NCBI GenBank assembly: GCA_020635915.1
Contig: JACJYU010000001.1
Span: 1,650,501-1,714,500, forward strand
From: Flammeovirgaceae bacterium
Lineage (GTDB): Bacteria > Bacteroidota > Bacteroidia > Cytophagales > Cyclobacteriaceae
DNA length: 64,000 nucleotides
Direction: 5' to 3'
The stretch's first letter is position 1, and each line of letters starts with the position of its first letter. The notes under the pieces are model-generated. The model was not told where the DNA came from. It was given only the letters and a program-made list of their open reading frames with translations, and did not search any database. The position numbers and the translations under genes were made by a program. This document shows, one piece after another, positions 1 to 9,294 of this stretch.

Positions 1-2
1 TT

Positions 3-149
3 CCCTGTGGCATCGAGGACAAGGCGGTTACCTCCATGGAACGGGAGTTGGGCGCCACCCAGGACATTGGACAGGTAAAGAAAGCGCTTTTAAAAAATAT
101 GGCATCACTCTTTGGCATGGAGGCCGCTGAAGGGATTATTCCTGCCTAA
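3..149 (+). CDS. C-terminal fragment of an unidentified protein
   Basis: An open frame enters from the left edge and ends at a TAA at 147-149, giving the last 48 residues of a protein. The visible part is helical and mixed in charge, and ends in an Ala/Gly/Ile/Pro tail. No family can be assigned from so short a piece. The next gene starts about 25 bases downstream on the same strand, so the two may be co-transcribed. The frame and codon use fit a real gene end, but no function is proposed. Confidence 0.5.
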   Translation, partial: PCGIEDKAVTSMERELGATQDIGQVKKALLKNMASLFGMEAAEGIIPA

Positions 150-172
150 GGCTTATCTTCCTCCCTCGAAGG

Positions 173-1237
173 TTGTACCTTGAAGGTGTGAAGTCAAGCA
201 TACTGGTTTTGATGGCGGTGGTTTTGGCCGTTGCCCTGGCCATCGGGTGGGGCGGCCCCCGCCAGGCGCCACCGGTTGGAAATCCCATCAAGCAGCAGGG
301 CGTTTGTTGGGTGGCCGGGCGCCAACCGGTCACGGCCAAGGAATTCGGCCCCCTCGTCCGCAACCATATCAATTGGATATCACAGACTTCCTTTGGGTGG
401 CAATCCAGTGCCAGCGACACGGCCATTCGCCTCAATACCGGCAGCGGCCACACCTGGTGGGGGGAGTCGGACACGGGGATAGCGGTGACGGCCCGGCTGG
501 CAAAAGAGTCAAACATCAAAACACTGCTGAAGCCCCACCTTTGGGTGAGGGGCGGCTGGCCTGGGGAAATTGAAATGCCCGATGCCCAAAGTTGGAACGC
601 CTGGTTTGCCAACTACAGAAAATTCATCCTTCACTATGCCCGGCTTGCTGAGGCCAACAAAATCGAAATATTGTGCATCGGCACCGAACTCTCCCTGGCA
701 TCGGCACACGAAAGGAAATGGAGGGATCTGATCAAGGAAACCCGAAAAGTGTATTCCGGCAAGCTGACCTACGCTGCCAATTTCAATAAGGAATACGAAC
801 GGATAAAATTTTGGGATGCCCTGGATTTTATTGGCATCCAGGCATACTTTCCGCTCTCGGACAAAGCCGAACCAAACACGGAGGAACTCATGGACAACTG
901 GTTGGGGCATTTGCGATCGATAGAAGAAATCCACAGAAAATACAACAAGCCGGTGCTCTTTACCGAGATTGGGTACCGGAGCACGAAAGATGCCGCCATA
1001 GAGCCCTGGAAGTGGCCGCAGGAAAACCGCGATGCGGTGCCCTCGGCAGAAACACAGGCACGGTGCTACGAGGCTTTTTTCAAATCGGTGTGGCAAAAAG
1101 AATGGCTGGCCGGTGCTTATTTTTGGAAATGGTACCCCCATGGCGGGCATGCACTCCAGGACATAGACTTTACGCCCCAGGGCAAGTTGGCGGAGGCAAT
1201 TATTTTAAAACATTTTGGCAATAACCATGATCGATGA
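173..1237 (+). CDS. GH113-like glycoside hydrolase (TIM barrel)
   Basis: A protein of about 354 residues with an N-terminal hydrophobic segment (residues 8-27), so it is probably exported or membrane anchored, followed by a single TIM-barrel domain. The motif CIGTEL (Glu172) at the end of one strand and LFTEIGYRS (Glu265) fit the acid/base and nucleophile glutamates of family GH113, whose known members act on beta-mannan. Substrate here is inferred only from the family. The start is uncertain: TTG at 173, GTG at 188 and ATG at 212 are all in frame. The 3' end overlaps the next gene by 11 bases, which suggests an operon. Confidence 0.75.
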   Translation: MYLEGVKSSILVLMAVVLAVALAIGWGGPRQAPPVGNPIKQQGVCWVAGRQPVTAKEFGPLVRNHINWISQTSFGWQSSASDTAIRLNTGSGHTWWGESDTGIAVTARLAKESNIKTLLKPHLWVRGGWPGEIEMPDAQSWNAWFANYRKFILHYARLAEANKIEILCIGTELSLASAHERKWRDLIKETRKVYSGKLTYAANFNKEYERIKFWDALDFIGIQAYFPLSDKAEPNTEELMDNWLGHLRSIEEIHRKYNKPVLFTEIGYRSTKDAAIEPWKWPQENRDAVPSAETQARCYEAFFKSVWQKEWLAGAYFWKWYPHGGHALQDIDFTPQGKLAEAIILKHFGNNHDR

Positions 1238-1625
1238 CATTGAATTCCCGAAAGTAAAGAACGTGACGCTGGCCGTGGCCAAAGAGCCCCGGGAAGGGGG
1301 CACATGGAAGGTTTACCTTATCAACAAAAACCAATTCCCTATTGAAAACACCCTGGTCACCAGCAAAGGGTTTGGGGAGGCCGAAGGCGAAAAGCAGCAG
1401 ACCTCCACCCTGCGCCATTTCCTGGACACCGTACCGGCCAATCATTCGGCACTGGTGGAGCCCATTGACCCTGCGGTGTTCCACCTCAACAATGAATATT
1501 GGGTCAGCTACTACATAGGCCGTGCCGTGTATGACAAGCGCTTTCTATTTGTCCCGGATACCATCCGGGAAGAGAACCTGGTTTTTATAAAAGAGCTGGC
1601 CCTGGAAGGCGTACTGCACTCATAG
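1227..1625 (+). CDS. conserved hypothetical protein
   Basis: A soluble protein of 132 residues starting at ATG 1227, inside the end of the GH113-like gene, so translation is likely coupled. It has no signal peptide or membrane segment. The composition suggests a compact beta-rich fold, with a central stretch of alternating hydrophobic and polar residues and a conserved-looking EYWVSYYIG core. I do not recognise a characterised family. Its stop lies within the end of the convergent threonine synthase gene (6-base overlap). Confidence 0.6.
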   Translation: MIDDIEFPKVKNVTLAVAKEPREGGTWKVYLINKNQFPIENTLVTSKGFGEAEGEKQQTSTLRHFLDTVPANHSALVEPIDPAVFHLNNEYWVSYYIGRAVYDKRFLFVPDTIREENLVFIKELALEGVLHS

Positions 1626-2792
1626 GTATTTATAGGCCGACCCGGTATTGAGCAGCAGCACGGTCCCGTTCCTGTCTATCCCCCCGTTGGCAAGCAGGGC
1701 CTTCAGGGCAGGAAGCAATGCCGCGCCTTCAGGGCATACCAAAAGCCCTTCCTCGGAGGCCATTTCCTTCATGGCGGCCTTGATCGCATCGTCCGTAACG
1801 GCCATGGCCGTGCCCTTCGATTCCCGCAGCACGCTCAGGATCATTTTCTCCGCAAAGGGCGTGGGCACGGCCAGCCCGTTGGCAAATGTGGGGCTGCCCT
1901 TGTAGTTTTTCACCGTGTCCAGTTTTCCTTCCCATACCTCTACGATAGGATCGCAGTTGGCGGACTGCACAGCGACCATGCGTGGAAGCGCGCCTGTTAT
2001 CCAGCCCAGTTCCTTCATCTCGTGGAAGGCCTTCCACATTCCTATAAGGCCTGTTCCTCCTCCCGTGGGATAAAGGATAACGTCAGGGAGTTTCCAATCG
2101 AGTTGTTCCGCGATTTCATAGCCCATGGTTTTCTTCCCTTCCAGGCGGTACGGTTCCTTCATGGTGGAAACATCGAAACAAGGGGTTGTCGATTTTATTT
2201 CCGCCACCTTTTTGGCGCAGTCGCTGATAAGTCCTTCCACCTCGATTACTTCAGCCCCAAAATAACGGCACTCCTTTTTAAAGGCTTCCGGGGTATGGCG
2301 GGGCATTACCACGATGGCCCTCATGCCGGCCTTGGCACAATAGGCGCTAAGGGCGCCCCCGGCATTGCCAGCGGTGGGCACGATGCAACACCCCACCCCC
2401 AGTTCCTTGGCCTTGGAAACGGCCATGCTTAGGCCCCTGGCCTTGAAAGAACCGGTTGGGTTGGCAGACTCGTCTTTTATCAGCAGTTCCTTCACGCCAT
2501 AGGCGGCAGACAACCGGCTGGCATGCAGCATGGGGGTCCACCCCTCGCCTAGGCTTACGATATTGGCTTCGTCCAATACGGGCAACATGCCCGGGTATCG
2601 CCACATGGACCTTTGCCTCCCATCGATTTCATCTTTGCCATATCCCTCCGACAGGTCGTAATGGGCCACCAGCGGGCTTTTGCCACACTCCGCGCAATCG
2701 GCAAAAGTTTGAAGTTCGTTAATTGAGTAGGTTTTACCGCACCCGGCACATTGCAGGTATGCAACCAGTGATTTTTTTTCCTTTACTACCAT
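1620..2792 (-). CDS. thrC: threonine synthase
   Basis: A 390-residue fold-type II PLP enzyme that converts O-phosphohomoserine to threonine in the cytoplasm. The N-terminus carries a zinc-ribbon-like pair (Cys15/Cys18 and Cys33/Cys36). The PLP lysine is Lys117 in SFKARG, and the phosphate-binding loops are TAGNAGG (140-146) and PTGGGTG (242-248). Length and order fit the short ThrC class found in archaea and Bacteroidota. No other threonine gene is nearby, so it is a singleton. A perfect -7 element lies 23 bases upstream of the start. Cystathionine beta-synthase-like relatives are less likely given the zinc ribbon. Confidence 0.88.
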   Translation of the reverse strand: MVVKEKKSLVAYLQCAGCGKTYSINELQTFADCAECGKSPLVAHYDLSEGYGKDEIDGRQRSMWRYPGMLPVLDEANIVSLGEGWTPMLHASRLSAAYGVKELLIKDESANPTGSFKARGLSMAVSKAKELGVGCCIVPTAGNAGGALSAYCAKAGMRAIVVMPRHTPEAFKKECRYFGAEVIEVEGLISDCAKKVAEIKSTTPCFDVSTMKEPYRLEGKKTMGYEIAEQLDWKLPDVILYPTGGGTGLIGMWKAFHEMKELGWITGALPRMVAVQSANCDPIVEVWEGKLDTVKNYKGSPTFANGLAVPTPFAEKMILSVLRESKGTAMAVTDDAIKAAMKEMASEEGLLVCPEGAALLPALKALLANGGIDRNGTVLLLNTGSAYKYL

Positions 2793-2815
2793 AATGACCT
2801 TTAAAACGTATGGAC

Positions 2816-2823
2816 CAAAAATA
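2816..2823 (-). promoter_or_regulatory. -7 promoter element of thrC
   Basis: TATTTTTG on the minus strand matches the Bacteroidota -7 consensus TAnnTTTG exactly. It ends 23 bases before the thrC ATG. No convincing -33 TTTG was found at the usual spacing. Confidence 0.5.
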
Positions 2824-2864
2824 AGCGGGGGCGTATTCTAAATCCAATACAGTTTTATTATCAA

Positions 2865-3773
2865 CTATAACTTAATGTTATAATGGTTTTTGGAAAACTT
2901 GATGAAGGCGGCATTAAGCCCCCTGTTTTCGTCCCCATGGCGTTGCACAAAATAGAATTGCCGGACAATGGTGAGGTCGTCAATGTATATCCTTACCAAC
3001 TCCCCGGAGGCTAGCTCGCGGGCCACCGCCCGTGCGGGCAAAAACCCGAGGCTGTCATCGGCCAGTAGGAAATTCTTAAGGGCTTCCGTGCCCCCCAGGC
3101 GCATGCTAATGGTAAGGTCGTTCATCCGCACCCCTTTCGCGGCCAATGATTGTTTTACCGCGGCCAGCGTGCCCGAGCCCCTCTCCCTAAGAGCGACCGG
3201 AATGCCCCGGAGCCCCTTGATGCCAATCCTAGGGTTTTTGGCCAGGCTGCTGTGCATGGAGCATACCGGCAACACCTCATCGGCAAGGAAGTACTCGCTT
3301 TTTACCTGCCCCATTTTGTTCCTTCCTTCCACTATGCCCAGGTCAATTTCCCGGTCTTTCAGAGCCGCCAGCACATTTTCGCTGTTGCGGTTGAACAAGC
3401 TGATCCTTACATCCGGGTATTTGTTCCTAAATCCCGACAGCACCGGTGGCACAATGTACAGCGTCACCGTGGTGCTGGTTCCCAGCTTAAGGTCGCCTTT
3501 GACTTGTGACGGGTCGCGGTGGGTATTGAGCTCCAGGTCGAGTTCCTTTTCCAACTCCTGGCCTTTCAGGATAAAGCCATATAAAATCCTTCCCTCTTCC
3601 GTCAGGGTGATGGAGTTTCCCCGCCTCTCGAACAAACTGGTCTTGTACTGTTCTTCCAGCATGCGGATGTGCTTGCTGATGGCAGGCTGACTGATGAACA
3701 ATGCCTGGCTTGCCTTTGTAAAACTCAGTTGATGGGCCACTTCCAAAAACACCTTATGTTTAAAGGAAATCAT
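2865..3773 (-). CDS. LysR-family transcriptional regulator
   Basis: A 302-residue LysR regulator counted from the ATG at 3773. An upstream extension to 3836 is open but adds a non-homologous tail. The N-terminal winged helix-turn-helix spans about residues 1-60 (FTKASQALFISQPAISKHI is typical). A linker helix and a two-lobed substrate-binding domain follow from about residue 90. LysR proteins often control an adjacent divergent gene. Here that is the exonuclease-rnr operon, 104 bases away, but its real targets and ligand cannot be read from the sequence. Confidence 0.88.
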   Translation of the reverse strand: MISFKHKVFLEVAHQLSFTKASQALFISQPAISKHIRMLEEQYKTSLFERRGNSITLTEEGRILYGFILKGQELEKELDLELNTHRDPSQVKGDLKLGTSTTVTLYIVPPVLSGFRNKYPDVRISLFNRNSENVLAALKDREIDLGIVEGRNKMGQVKSEYFLADEVLPVCSMHSSLAKNPRIGIKGLRGIPVALRERGSGTLAAVKQSLAAKGVRMNDLTISMRLGGTEALKNFLLADDSLGFLPARAVARELASGELVRIYIDDLTIVRQFYFVQRHGDENRGLNAAFIKFSKNHYNIKL

Positions 3774-3877
3774 GAGGGTGGGGTATATCTTGCCTTTTTT
3801 GAAGCACAAAGTAAAGTATAATAATCCCGTCAGCACAAATACAGTTTGATAACGGGGATTAACGTAATTTGCCGGTC

Positions 3878-4597
3878 ATGAATGCCGAATTGAAAGACAT
3901 CCTCTTCCTCGACATCGAAACAGTGGCCATTTCGGAAGATTACGGCCAGCTTGATGACCGTTTGAAGGCACAATGGTCGCGAAAGGCAGGTTTTTTTAAA
4001 CGGGAGGAAAACCAAACGGACGAGGATTTGTTTAATGCAAGGGCGGGCATATATGCCGAGTTTGGCAAGATCGTTTCCATTGCCGTAGGCATGTTCACCG
4101 AAAAAGATGGCGCCCTAGGGTTGAGGACAAAATATTTTACCTCCCACAACGAGGCACAGCTCCTGACCGGGTTCAAACAGCTTTTGGAAAAGCTCGGGCC
4201 CTCCACCCGCTTGTGCGCGCACAACGGCAAGGAGTTTGACTTCCCCTACATGAGCAGGCGAATGCTGGTGAATGGCATTCGGTTGCCGGAAGTGTTGAAC
4301 CTGGGGGGGAAAAAGCCCTGGGAAGTCCAACACCTGGATACGCTCGAACTTTGGAAGTTTGGTGATTACAAGCACTACACATCCCTGGATTTGTTGGCGG
4401 CCCTCTTTAACATCCCCACCAGCAAAGGGGTAATGGACGGAAGCCAGGTGAACGAAGTGTACTACAAAGAGAAAGATTTAAAGAAGATATCAGTGTATTG
4501 CGTAGGTGACGTGGTGGCGGTGGCACAACTTTACCTTTGCCTGAAAGGGCACCCGTTAATACCTGAAGAAAACATTACACACGCAGGGGATGAGTAA
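3878..4597 (+). CDS. DnaQ-like/PolB-type 3'-5' exonuclease
   Basis: A 239-residue ribonuclease-H-fold exonuclease of the predicted PolB-like 3'-5' exonuclease group. The DEDDy signature is complete: DIET (Asp12, Glu14), HNGKEFDFPY (Asp121) and YCVGD (Tyr207, Asp211). It has no polymerase domain, so it acts alone on DNA or RNA ends. ATG 3878 is preferred over an in-frame TTG nine bases upstream. Its last codons overlap the RNase R start by 8 bases, which suggests coupled expression of two 3'-5' nucleases. Confidence 0.82.
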   Translation: MNAELKDILFLDIETVAISEDYGQLDDRLKAQWSRKAGFFKREENQTDEDLFNARAGIYAEFGKIVSIAVGMFTEKDGALGLRTKYFTSHNEAQLLTGFKQLLEKLGPSTRLCAHNGKEFDFPYMSRRMLVNGIRLPEVLNLGGKKPWEVQHLDTLELWKFGDYKHYTSLDLLAALFNIPTSKGVMDGSQVNEVYYKEKDLKKISVYCVGDVVAVAQLYLCLKGHPLIPEENITHAGDE

Positions 4598-6758
4598 GAA
4601 AATTTTTAAAAAAAGAAAAGACAAAAAAAACAAGAAGGAACGGGACGATCTGTACTCCCTTGCCCTGTCCCTGCTGGAAGGGGCCGGGGGAAAAGCCTAC
4701 AATATCAAACAGTTGACCAAAAAACTGGGGCTAAAGAAGAAAGCATTGGCAGAGGGCCTCTACCGGGTATTGAGCCAATTGGAGGAGGAAGGAAAAGTGC
4801 GGCAACTGGAAAACGGGGCCTATCTAAGCACCATGGGCCCCACCCCACTTACCGGCAAAGTCGACCACGTAAACCCCAGGTTTGCTTATGTGGTCGTGGA
4901 AGGCCGCGACCACGACATTTATGTAAGGTCCCGAGACCTTGGGTCTGCCGTACATGGCGATATCGTGGAACTCAGCCTTTTGCCCTCCCGGAAGGGAGCC
5001 AGCCCTGAGGGCAAAGTAAACAAAGTGGTGGAGCGAAGCCGTACGCGCTTTGTGGGCAGGATTGAAGTCTCCCCCAATTATTCCTTTATCGTGCCCGATT
5101 ACAAAAAACTGTACCAGGACTTCTTCGTGCACCAGGAAAACATTGGCCAGGCCAAAACCAATGACAAGGTAGTGTTTGAAGTGACGAAATGGGCCAAGGG
5201 CGATCGCAACCCCGAAGCCAAGGTAACCGAGGTCCTGGGGAAAACAGGAGAGAATGAGGCCGAGATCCATTCCATTATGGCCGAATTCGACTTGCCATTT
5301 CGTTTCGGTCCTGATGTGCTGAAGGAATCCGAAAGCATCCAGGAAGACATTACAAAAACGGAAATAAAAAAAAGAAAGGACTTTAGGGAGGTGCTCACCT
5401 TTACCATCGACCCGGAAGATGCCAAAGACTTTGACGATGCCATTTCTTTCAGGGAACTGGACAACGGGCATTACGAAGTGGGGGTGCATATTGCGGACGT
5501 GACCCATTATGTGCGGCCCGGCAGCGTTCTGGACCAAGATGCCTATGACAGGGCCACATCGGTTTATTTGGTGGACAGGACCGTGCCCATGCTTCCCGAA
5601 AGGTTGTCCAATCAACTTTGCTCCCTGCGCCCCAAGGAAGACAAGCTCACCTTTTGCGCGCTGTTCGAGATAGACGGCAAGGCAAAAGTGCATAGTGAAT
5701 GGTTTGGCCGGACCGTCATCCATTCCGATTTTCGGCTGTCCTATGAGCAGGCACAGGCACAAATAGAGGGCGGGGAAGGAGGCCTGGCCCGGGAACTGCA
5801 GTTGCTGAACCAAATCGCGCACAAGCTGAGGAAAGACAGGTTTGCAAAAGGGGCCGTAAACTTTGAAACAACGGAAGTGAAGTTCCGCCTTGACGAAAAA
5901 GGCAAGCCCCTGGAAGTGGTCCCCAAAGTGAGGAAAGACGCGCACAAACTCATTGAAGAATTCATGCTGCTGGCCAACAGGGCCGTGGCCACCTTTGTGT
6001 TCAAGATGAAAAGGGGCGGAAGCGGCACCCCTGCCGACAAGCAGGGGAACACCTTCGTGTACCGTACCCATGACCACCCTGACCCGGACAAGGTGATGGA
6101 CTTCGCCCAGTTTGCAAAACAATTTGGGCATAAGGTAAACGTGGAAGAGTCGGCCGTTTCACGATCGCTCAACAAGCTGATGGACGAGATAGAAGGCAAG
6201 CCTGAACAGCATGTGCTGCAGCAGTTGGCCGTCCGGGCAATGGCGAAGGCGAGGTACACCACCGAAGCCAAGGGCCACTTTGGCCTGGCCTTCCCCCACT
6301 ACACCCATTTTACCTCTCCCATCAGGCGGTACCCCGATATGATGGTGCACCGGCTGTTGCAACATTACCTCGATGGGGGCAAACCGGTTAACAAAAAGGA
6401 GTACGAAGATAAATGCGTGCACTCCTCCGAGCGGGAAAAACGCGCGGCCGATGCAGAGCGCGCCTCTGTTAAATACAAGCAGGTGGAGTTTATGAGCATG
6501 GCAGCCGACAAAGTGTATGAAGGCATCATTACCGGTGTTACCGATTTTGGCGTTTTTGTGGAAATGATCGAAACCAAATGTGAGGGCATGGTGCGGCTCT
6601 CCGACATGGCGGACGACTTTTATGAATTTGATGAGCGCAACTTCCGGATCATTGGAAGAAGAAGGAAAAAAATTTACCGCTTGGGCGATAATGTGAACGT
6701 GCGCATAAAGAAAACCGACATCGCCAGGAGGCTGATCGACCTGGTGGTGGAAACCTAA
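4590..6758 (+). CDS. rnr: ribonuclease R
   Basis: A 722-residue processive 3'-5' exoribonuclease that degrades structured RNA. In order it shows a very basic N-terminus (13 of the first 20 residues are Lys or Arg), a winged-helix segment (about 20-80), cold-shock/OB domains (about 85-220), the RNB catalytic domain (about 265-600) and a C-terminal S1 domain (about 635-720). The catalytic Asp cluster is intact at Asp274, Asp280, Asp282 and Asp283 in IDPEDAKDFDD. The length is normal for the family. It overlaps the upstream exonuclease gene and is followed 17 bases later by the prenyl synthase. Confidence 0.95.
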   Translation: MSKKIFKKRKDKKNKKERDDLYSLALSLLEGAGGKAYNIKQLTKKLGLKKKALAEGLYRVLSQLEEEGKVRQLENGAYLSTMGPTPLTGKVDHVNPRFAYVVVEGRDHDIYVRSRDLGSAVHGDIVELSLLPSRKGASPEGKVNKVVERSRTRFVGRIEVSPNYSFIVPDYKKLYQDFFVHQENIGQAKTNDKVVFEVTKWAKGDRNPEAKVTEVLGKTGENEAEIHSIMAEFDLPFRFGPDVLKESESIQEDITKTEIKKRKDFREVLTFTIDPEDAKDFDDAISFRELDNGHYEVGVHIADVTHYVRPGSVLDQDAYDRATSVYLVDRTVPMLPERLSNQLCSLRPKEDKLTFCALFEIDGKAKVHSEWFGRTVIHSDFRLSYEQAQAQIEGGEGGLARELQLLNQIAHKLRKDRFAKGAVNFETTEVKFRLDEKGKPLEVVPKVRKDAHKLIEEFMLLANRAVATFVFKMKRGGSGTPADKQGNTFVYRTHDHPDPDKVMDFAQFAKQFGHKVNVEESAVSRSLNKLMDEIEGKPEQHVLQQLAVRAMAKARYTTEAKGHFGLAFPHYTHFTSPIRRYPDMMVHRLLQHYLDGGKPVNKKEYEDKCVHSSEREKRAADAERASVKYKQVEFMSMAADKVYEGIITGVTDFGVFVEMIETKCEGMVRLSDMADDFYEFDERNFRIIGRRRKKIYRLGDNVNVRIKKTDIARRLIDLVVET

Positions 6759-6775
6759 TCCCCTCCATTCCATAC

Positions 6776-7744
6776 ATGAACAAGACCTACCTGCAATGGA
6801 TTGAAGCTGAAGTAAAAAAACAAAAGTTTGGGTCCGAGCCTCCCGCCCTTTACGACCCCATCCGCTACATCATGGGCCTGGGGGGCAAACGGTTGCGCCC
6901 ATTGCTGGTGTTGCTCGCCTATTCCCTATACAAAAAAAACCCTAAGCGGGTGGCCCCAGTGGCCACGGCCATCGAAGCCTTTCACAATTTTACATTGCTC
7001 CATGACGACATCATGGACAATGCCCCGCTCCGCAGGGGGAAAAAGACGGTACATGTAAAATGGAACGTCAATACGGCAATACTGGCCGGTGACGTGATGT
7101 TGGTAAAGGTGTACGACCAGTTGTTGAAGGTGGAGGCCCCGTTGCTCAAAGGGGTGCTTGCCCGCTTCAACGCCTGCGCCACAGAGGTGTGCGAAGGCCA
7201 ACAATGGGACATGGCGTTTGAAAAAACAAAAACCGTCTCGGAGGGCCAATACATTCAAATGATACGGCAAAAGACCGCGGTATTGCTCGGCTTTAGTTTG
7301 GAGCTGGGGGCAATGCTCGCCAAGGCCCCCGCCCGCGACCAAAAGGCCCTGCGCAATTTTGGCATTGACATCGGCATCGGGTTCCAACTCAAAGACGATT
7401 GGCTGGACGTGTTTGGCGACCGAAAAAAATTTGGAAAGCAGGTAGGTGGCGACATCATGGCCAACAAAAAAACTTTTTTGCTCATCACCGCTTTGGAAAG
7501 GGCTTCCGGCAAGGACAAAAAGGACCTCGTTACACTGACCACCACTGCCCAACATGACAAGGCACGGAAAGTAAGGGCCGTCACGGCCTTATATGACAAG
7601 TTGGGCGTAAGCGGCCATACCAAAAGCAAAATAAATTTTTACTTTGAGCGCGGCCTCTCCCGCCTCGGCCAAATAGATGTAAGCGAACGGAAAAAAGCGG
7701 GACTAAAAAATTATGCCTTACATTTGATAGACCGCATTTCCTAA
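6776..7744 (+). CDS. polyprenyl diphosphate synthase
   Basis: A 322-residue trans-prenyltransferase that builds polyprenyl diphosphates by head-to-tail addition of isopentenyl diphosphate. The first Asp-rich motif is DDIMD (Asp77, Asp78, Asp81) followed by LRRG, and the second is DDWLD near residue 207. GGKRLRP near residue 37 binds diphosphate. The fifth residue before the first Asp is aromatic (Phe72), which in this family usually restricts chain length, so a C15-C20 product is as possible as a quinone side chain. Same strand as rnr, and it abuts the next gene with no spacer. Confidence 0.88.
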   Translation: MNKTYLQWIEAEVKKQKFGSEPPALYDPIRYIMGLGGKRLRPLLVLLAYSLYKKNPKRVAPVATAIEAFHNFTLLHDDIMDNAPLRRGKKTVHVKWNVNTAILAGDVMLVKVYDQLLKVEAPLLKGVLARFNACATEVCEGQQWDMAFEKTKTVSEGQYIQMIRQKTAVLLGFSLELGAMLAKAPARDQKALRNFGIDIGIGFQLKDDWLDVFGDRKKFGKQVGGDIMANKKTFLLITALERASGKDKKDLVTLTTTAQHDKARKVRAVTALYDKLGVSGHTKSKINFYFERGLSRLGQIDVSERKKAGLKNYALHLIDRIS

Positions 7745-8311
7745 ATGAACAACCCCGGAACCCGCCTGCCCATTCCCGAGGAATTTTACAATTCCGAAAC
7801 CCACCAACCTTTTCAAACTTGCATGATGTGCGGCCAGTCCCTGTCAGGCAGGCAATACGTGGTGGAAAAATCCATAAAAAACTATCCATCATTGGGCACC
7901 CGGGAAACCATTTTTGAGTATGCCATGTGCCTTGGGTGTGCGGAAAAAATGAACAGGGAACTTTCGGAAGAATCGCGCCACCGTATTGAAAATTATATGA
8001 AGGCGCACCTTCAAGGCAAAGCCCGCATGCCACGCGAAGGCCGGCCAGACGTGAAAACACTCCTGGGGAGGTGCCTCGTCAATGAAACCGATGTAAACCA
8101 ATCCGCGGAATACTCCATTTATGCCATGTGCAATGGTGCCGATATGACAATAAACGAATTTCCCTATGCCCTCAGCGGGGAGGCCCAGGACGAGATCATG
8201 CAATTGCTCTCTGCCAAAAGCCTGGGCATCCTCGATGATTTTATAGGCAATCATTTTACCGGCCCCCCCGAGGTCAGGGAGCTCCTCAAAAGGCGCCCGG
8301 TATTTATTTGA
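7745..8311 (+). CDS. hypothetical protein with a four-cysteine zinc-like motif
   Basis: A 188-residue soluble protein whose ATG follows directly on the prenyl synthase stop codon. The N-terminal part has two CxxC pairs, Cys26/Cys29 (CMMC) and Cys62/Cys65 (CLGC), spaced as in a zinc ribbon. The C-terminal half is helical without a recognised domain. No signal peptide or membrane segment is visible. I do not recognise a named family. Its end overlaps the convergent lipoprotein gene by 8 bases. Confidence 0.65.
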   Translation: MNNPGTRLPIPEEFYNSETHQPFQTCMMCGQSLSGRQYVVEKSIKNYPSLGTRETIFEYAMCLGCAEKMNRELSEESRHRIENYMKAHLQGKARMPREGRPDVKTLLGRCLVNETDVNQSAEYSIYAMCNGADMTINEFPYALSGEAQDEIMQLLSAKSLGILDDFIGNHFTGPPEVRELLKRRPVFI

Positions 8312-9197
8312 CCTTTTTGTAGAAGTACAAAGTGGCCGCCTGGCCCTCCACGCTCTCGCTTAACGTGTAAAACCCCATGCCGTCCAGTGCCCAGGCAATG
8401 GCCTCCCCCTGAGGTTCCCGTTTGTAGGCAAGGCTAATAGGTGTGGTTTGCAGCACTTGCGGGATGGAAAGGCTGTCCGGCCTTGGCCAATAATGGATTT
8501 CATCATACGTTTTTACCAGGAGTTCTTTTGCGTCCGGGGAGAAATCCGCTGCCACCACGTTATGGAACGGCAAGGTGCCCACCTTTTTGGGCACAAGGGT
8601 GTCCCCCGGCACCAAAGTGGCGGCAGGTGACCGGTACAGGTGCACCTGTTCCTCCCGCTTTGAAATCAAATATAAATCACCCGTGACCTGGTCTATGGCA
8701 ATCGCCTCCATGTCCCTTTTCCCATCCGGCAGGCTTACCACCAGGATATCAAATTTTTCTATAGATATCCCCCTTTCGCCCCGAAAGGTTGGCTCGGCCA
8801 GGCGGTACAAATATTTATAATCGTATTTGGCTTCGTTGTCGCCTACTTCCCCGATGTACAGGTATTTTGAACGGCCAGGCCCCGGGCCAATGGCGATATC
8901 CTCCCAGTCGCGGTTTTTTACTTTTTGAAGCGTGCATGCCATCACGATAGCGCCCCGGTCGTCAATCAAAAAAATTTCTGCCGGGTTCCCGCTATCGTTG
9001 AGCGTCCACAGCATGTCGGGGTTTCCATAGCTGGCCACCAGCGCTGAAGCCTCCTCCAATTCGGGAGGCACTACGCCCCTGCCTTCGGCCTTTTCAAACA
9101 GCCCGTCTCCGCCAGGGCGTGTGCAGGATAGGGACACCAATAGCATTAAAGGCATTGTAAAAGAAAAGAAGAAAGGCGCATTCATCCTGGGTATCAT
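8304..9197 (-). CDS. secreted lipoprotein with beta-propeller-like repeats
   Basis: A 297-residue lipoprotein. The signal peptide ends in the lipobox LVSLSC with the lipidated Cys at residue 25. The mature part contains repeated WD/YWTD-like stretches, such as MLWTLNDSGN, YLYIGEVGDN, MEAIAIDQ, LYLISKRE and AVADFSPD-like runs, resembling a six-bladed propeller of the SMP-30/SdiA-regulated type. A binding or enzymatic role is unknown. It is divergent from rluD and convergent with the four-cysteine protein. Confidence 0.65.
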   Translation of the reverse strand: MIPRMNAPFFFSFTMPLMLLVSLSCTRPGGDGLFEKAEGRGVVPPELEEASALVASYGNPDMLWTLNDSGNPAEIFLIDDRGAIVMACTLQKVKNRDWEDIAIGPGPGRSKYLYIGEVGDNEAKYDYKYLYRLAEPTFRGERGISIEKFDILVVSLPDGKRDMEAIAIDQVTGDLYLISKREEQVHLYRSPAATLVPGDTLVPKKVGTLPFHNVVAADFSPDAKELLVKTYDEIHYWPRPDSLSIPQVLQTTPISLAYKREPQGEAIAWALDGMGFYTLSESVEGQAATLYFYKKVK

Positions 9198-9283
9198 GTT
9201 TTTTGGTGTGAAATTACTAACGATTTATGGTTTGGCCTCCCTTTTCGCTTCCCCGGAATGGCCTTCCGGACAACGCTATTGTG

Positions 9284-9291
9284 TAATTTTG
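9284..9291 (+). promoter_or_regulatory. -7 promoter element of rluD
   Basis: TAATTTTG matches TAnnTTTG exactly and stands only three bases before the rluD ATG at 9295. If used, the transcript would begin at or next to the start codon, so the mRNA would be essentially leaderless. Confidence 0.45.
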
Positions 9292-9294
9292 GCC

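Noticed and set aside
4824..6131. 435-codon open frame antisense to rnr
   Set aside because: RNase R with all motifs covers it. The antisense product shows no motif and has mirror-image composition.
9121..9294. Upstream extension of rluD
   Set aside because: It lies inside the signal-peptide region of the divergent lipoprotein and adds no RluD sequence. ATG 9295 gives the normal start.
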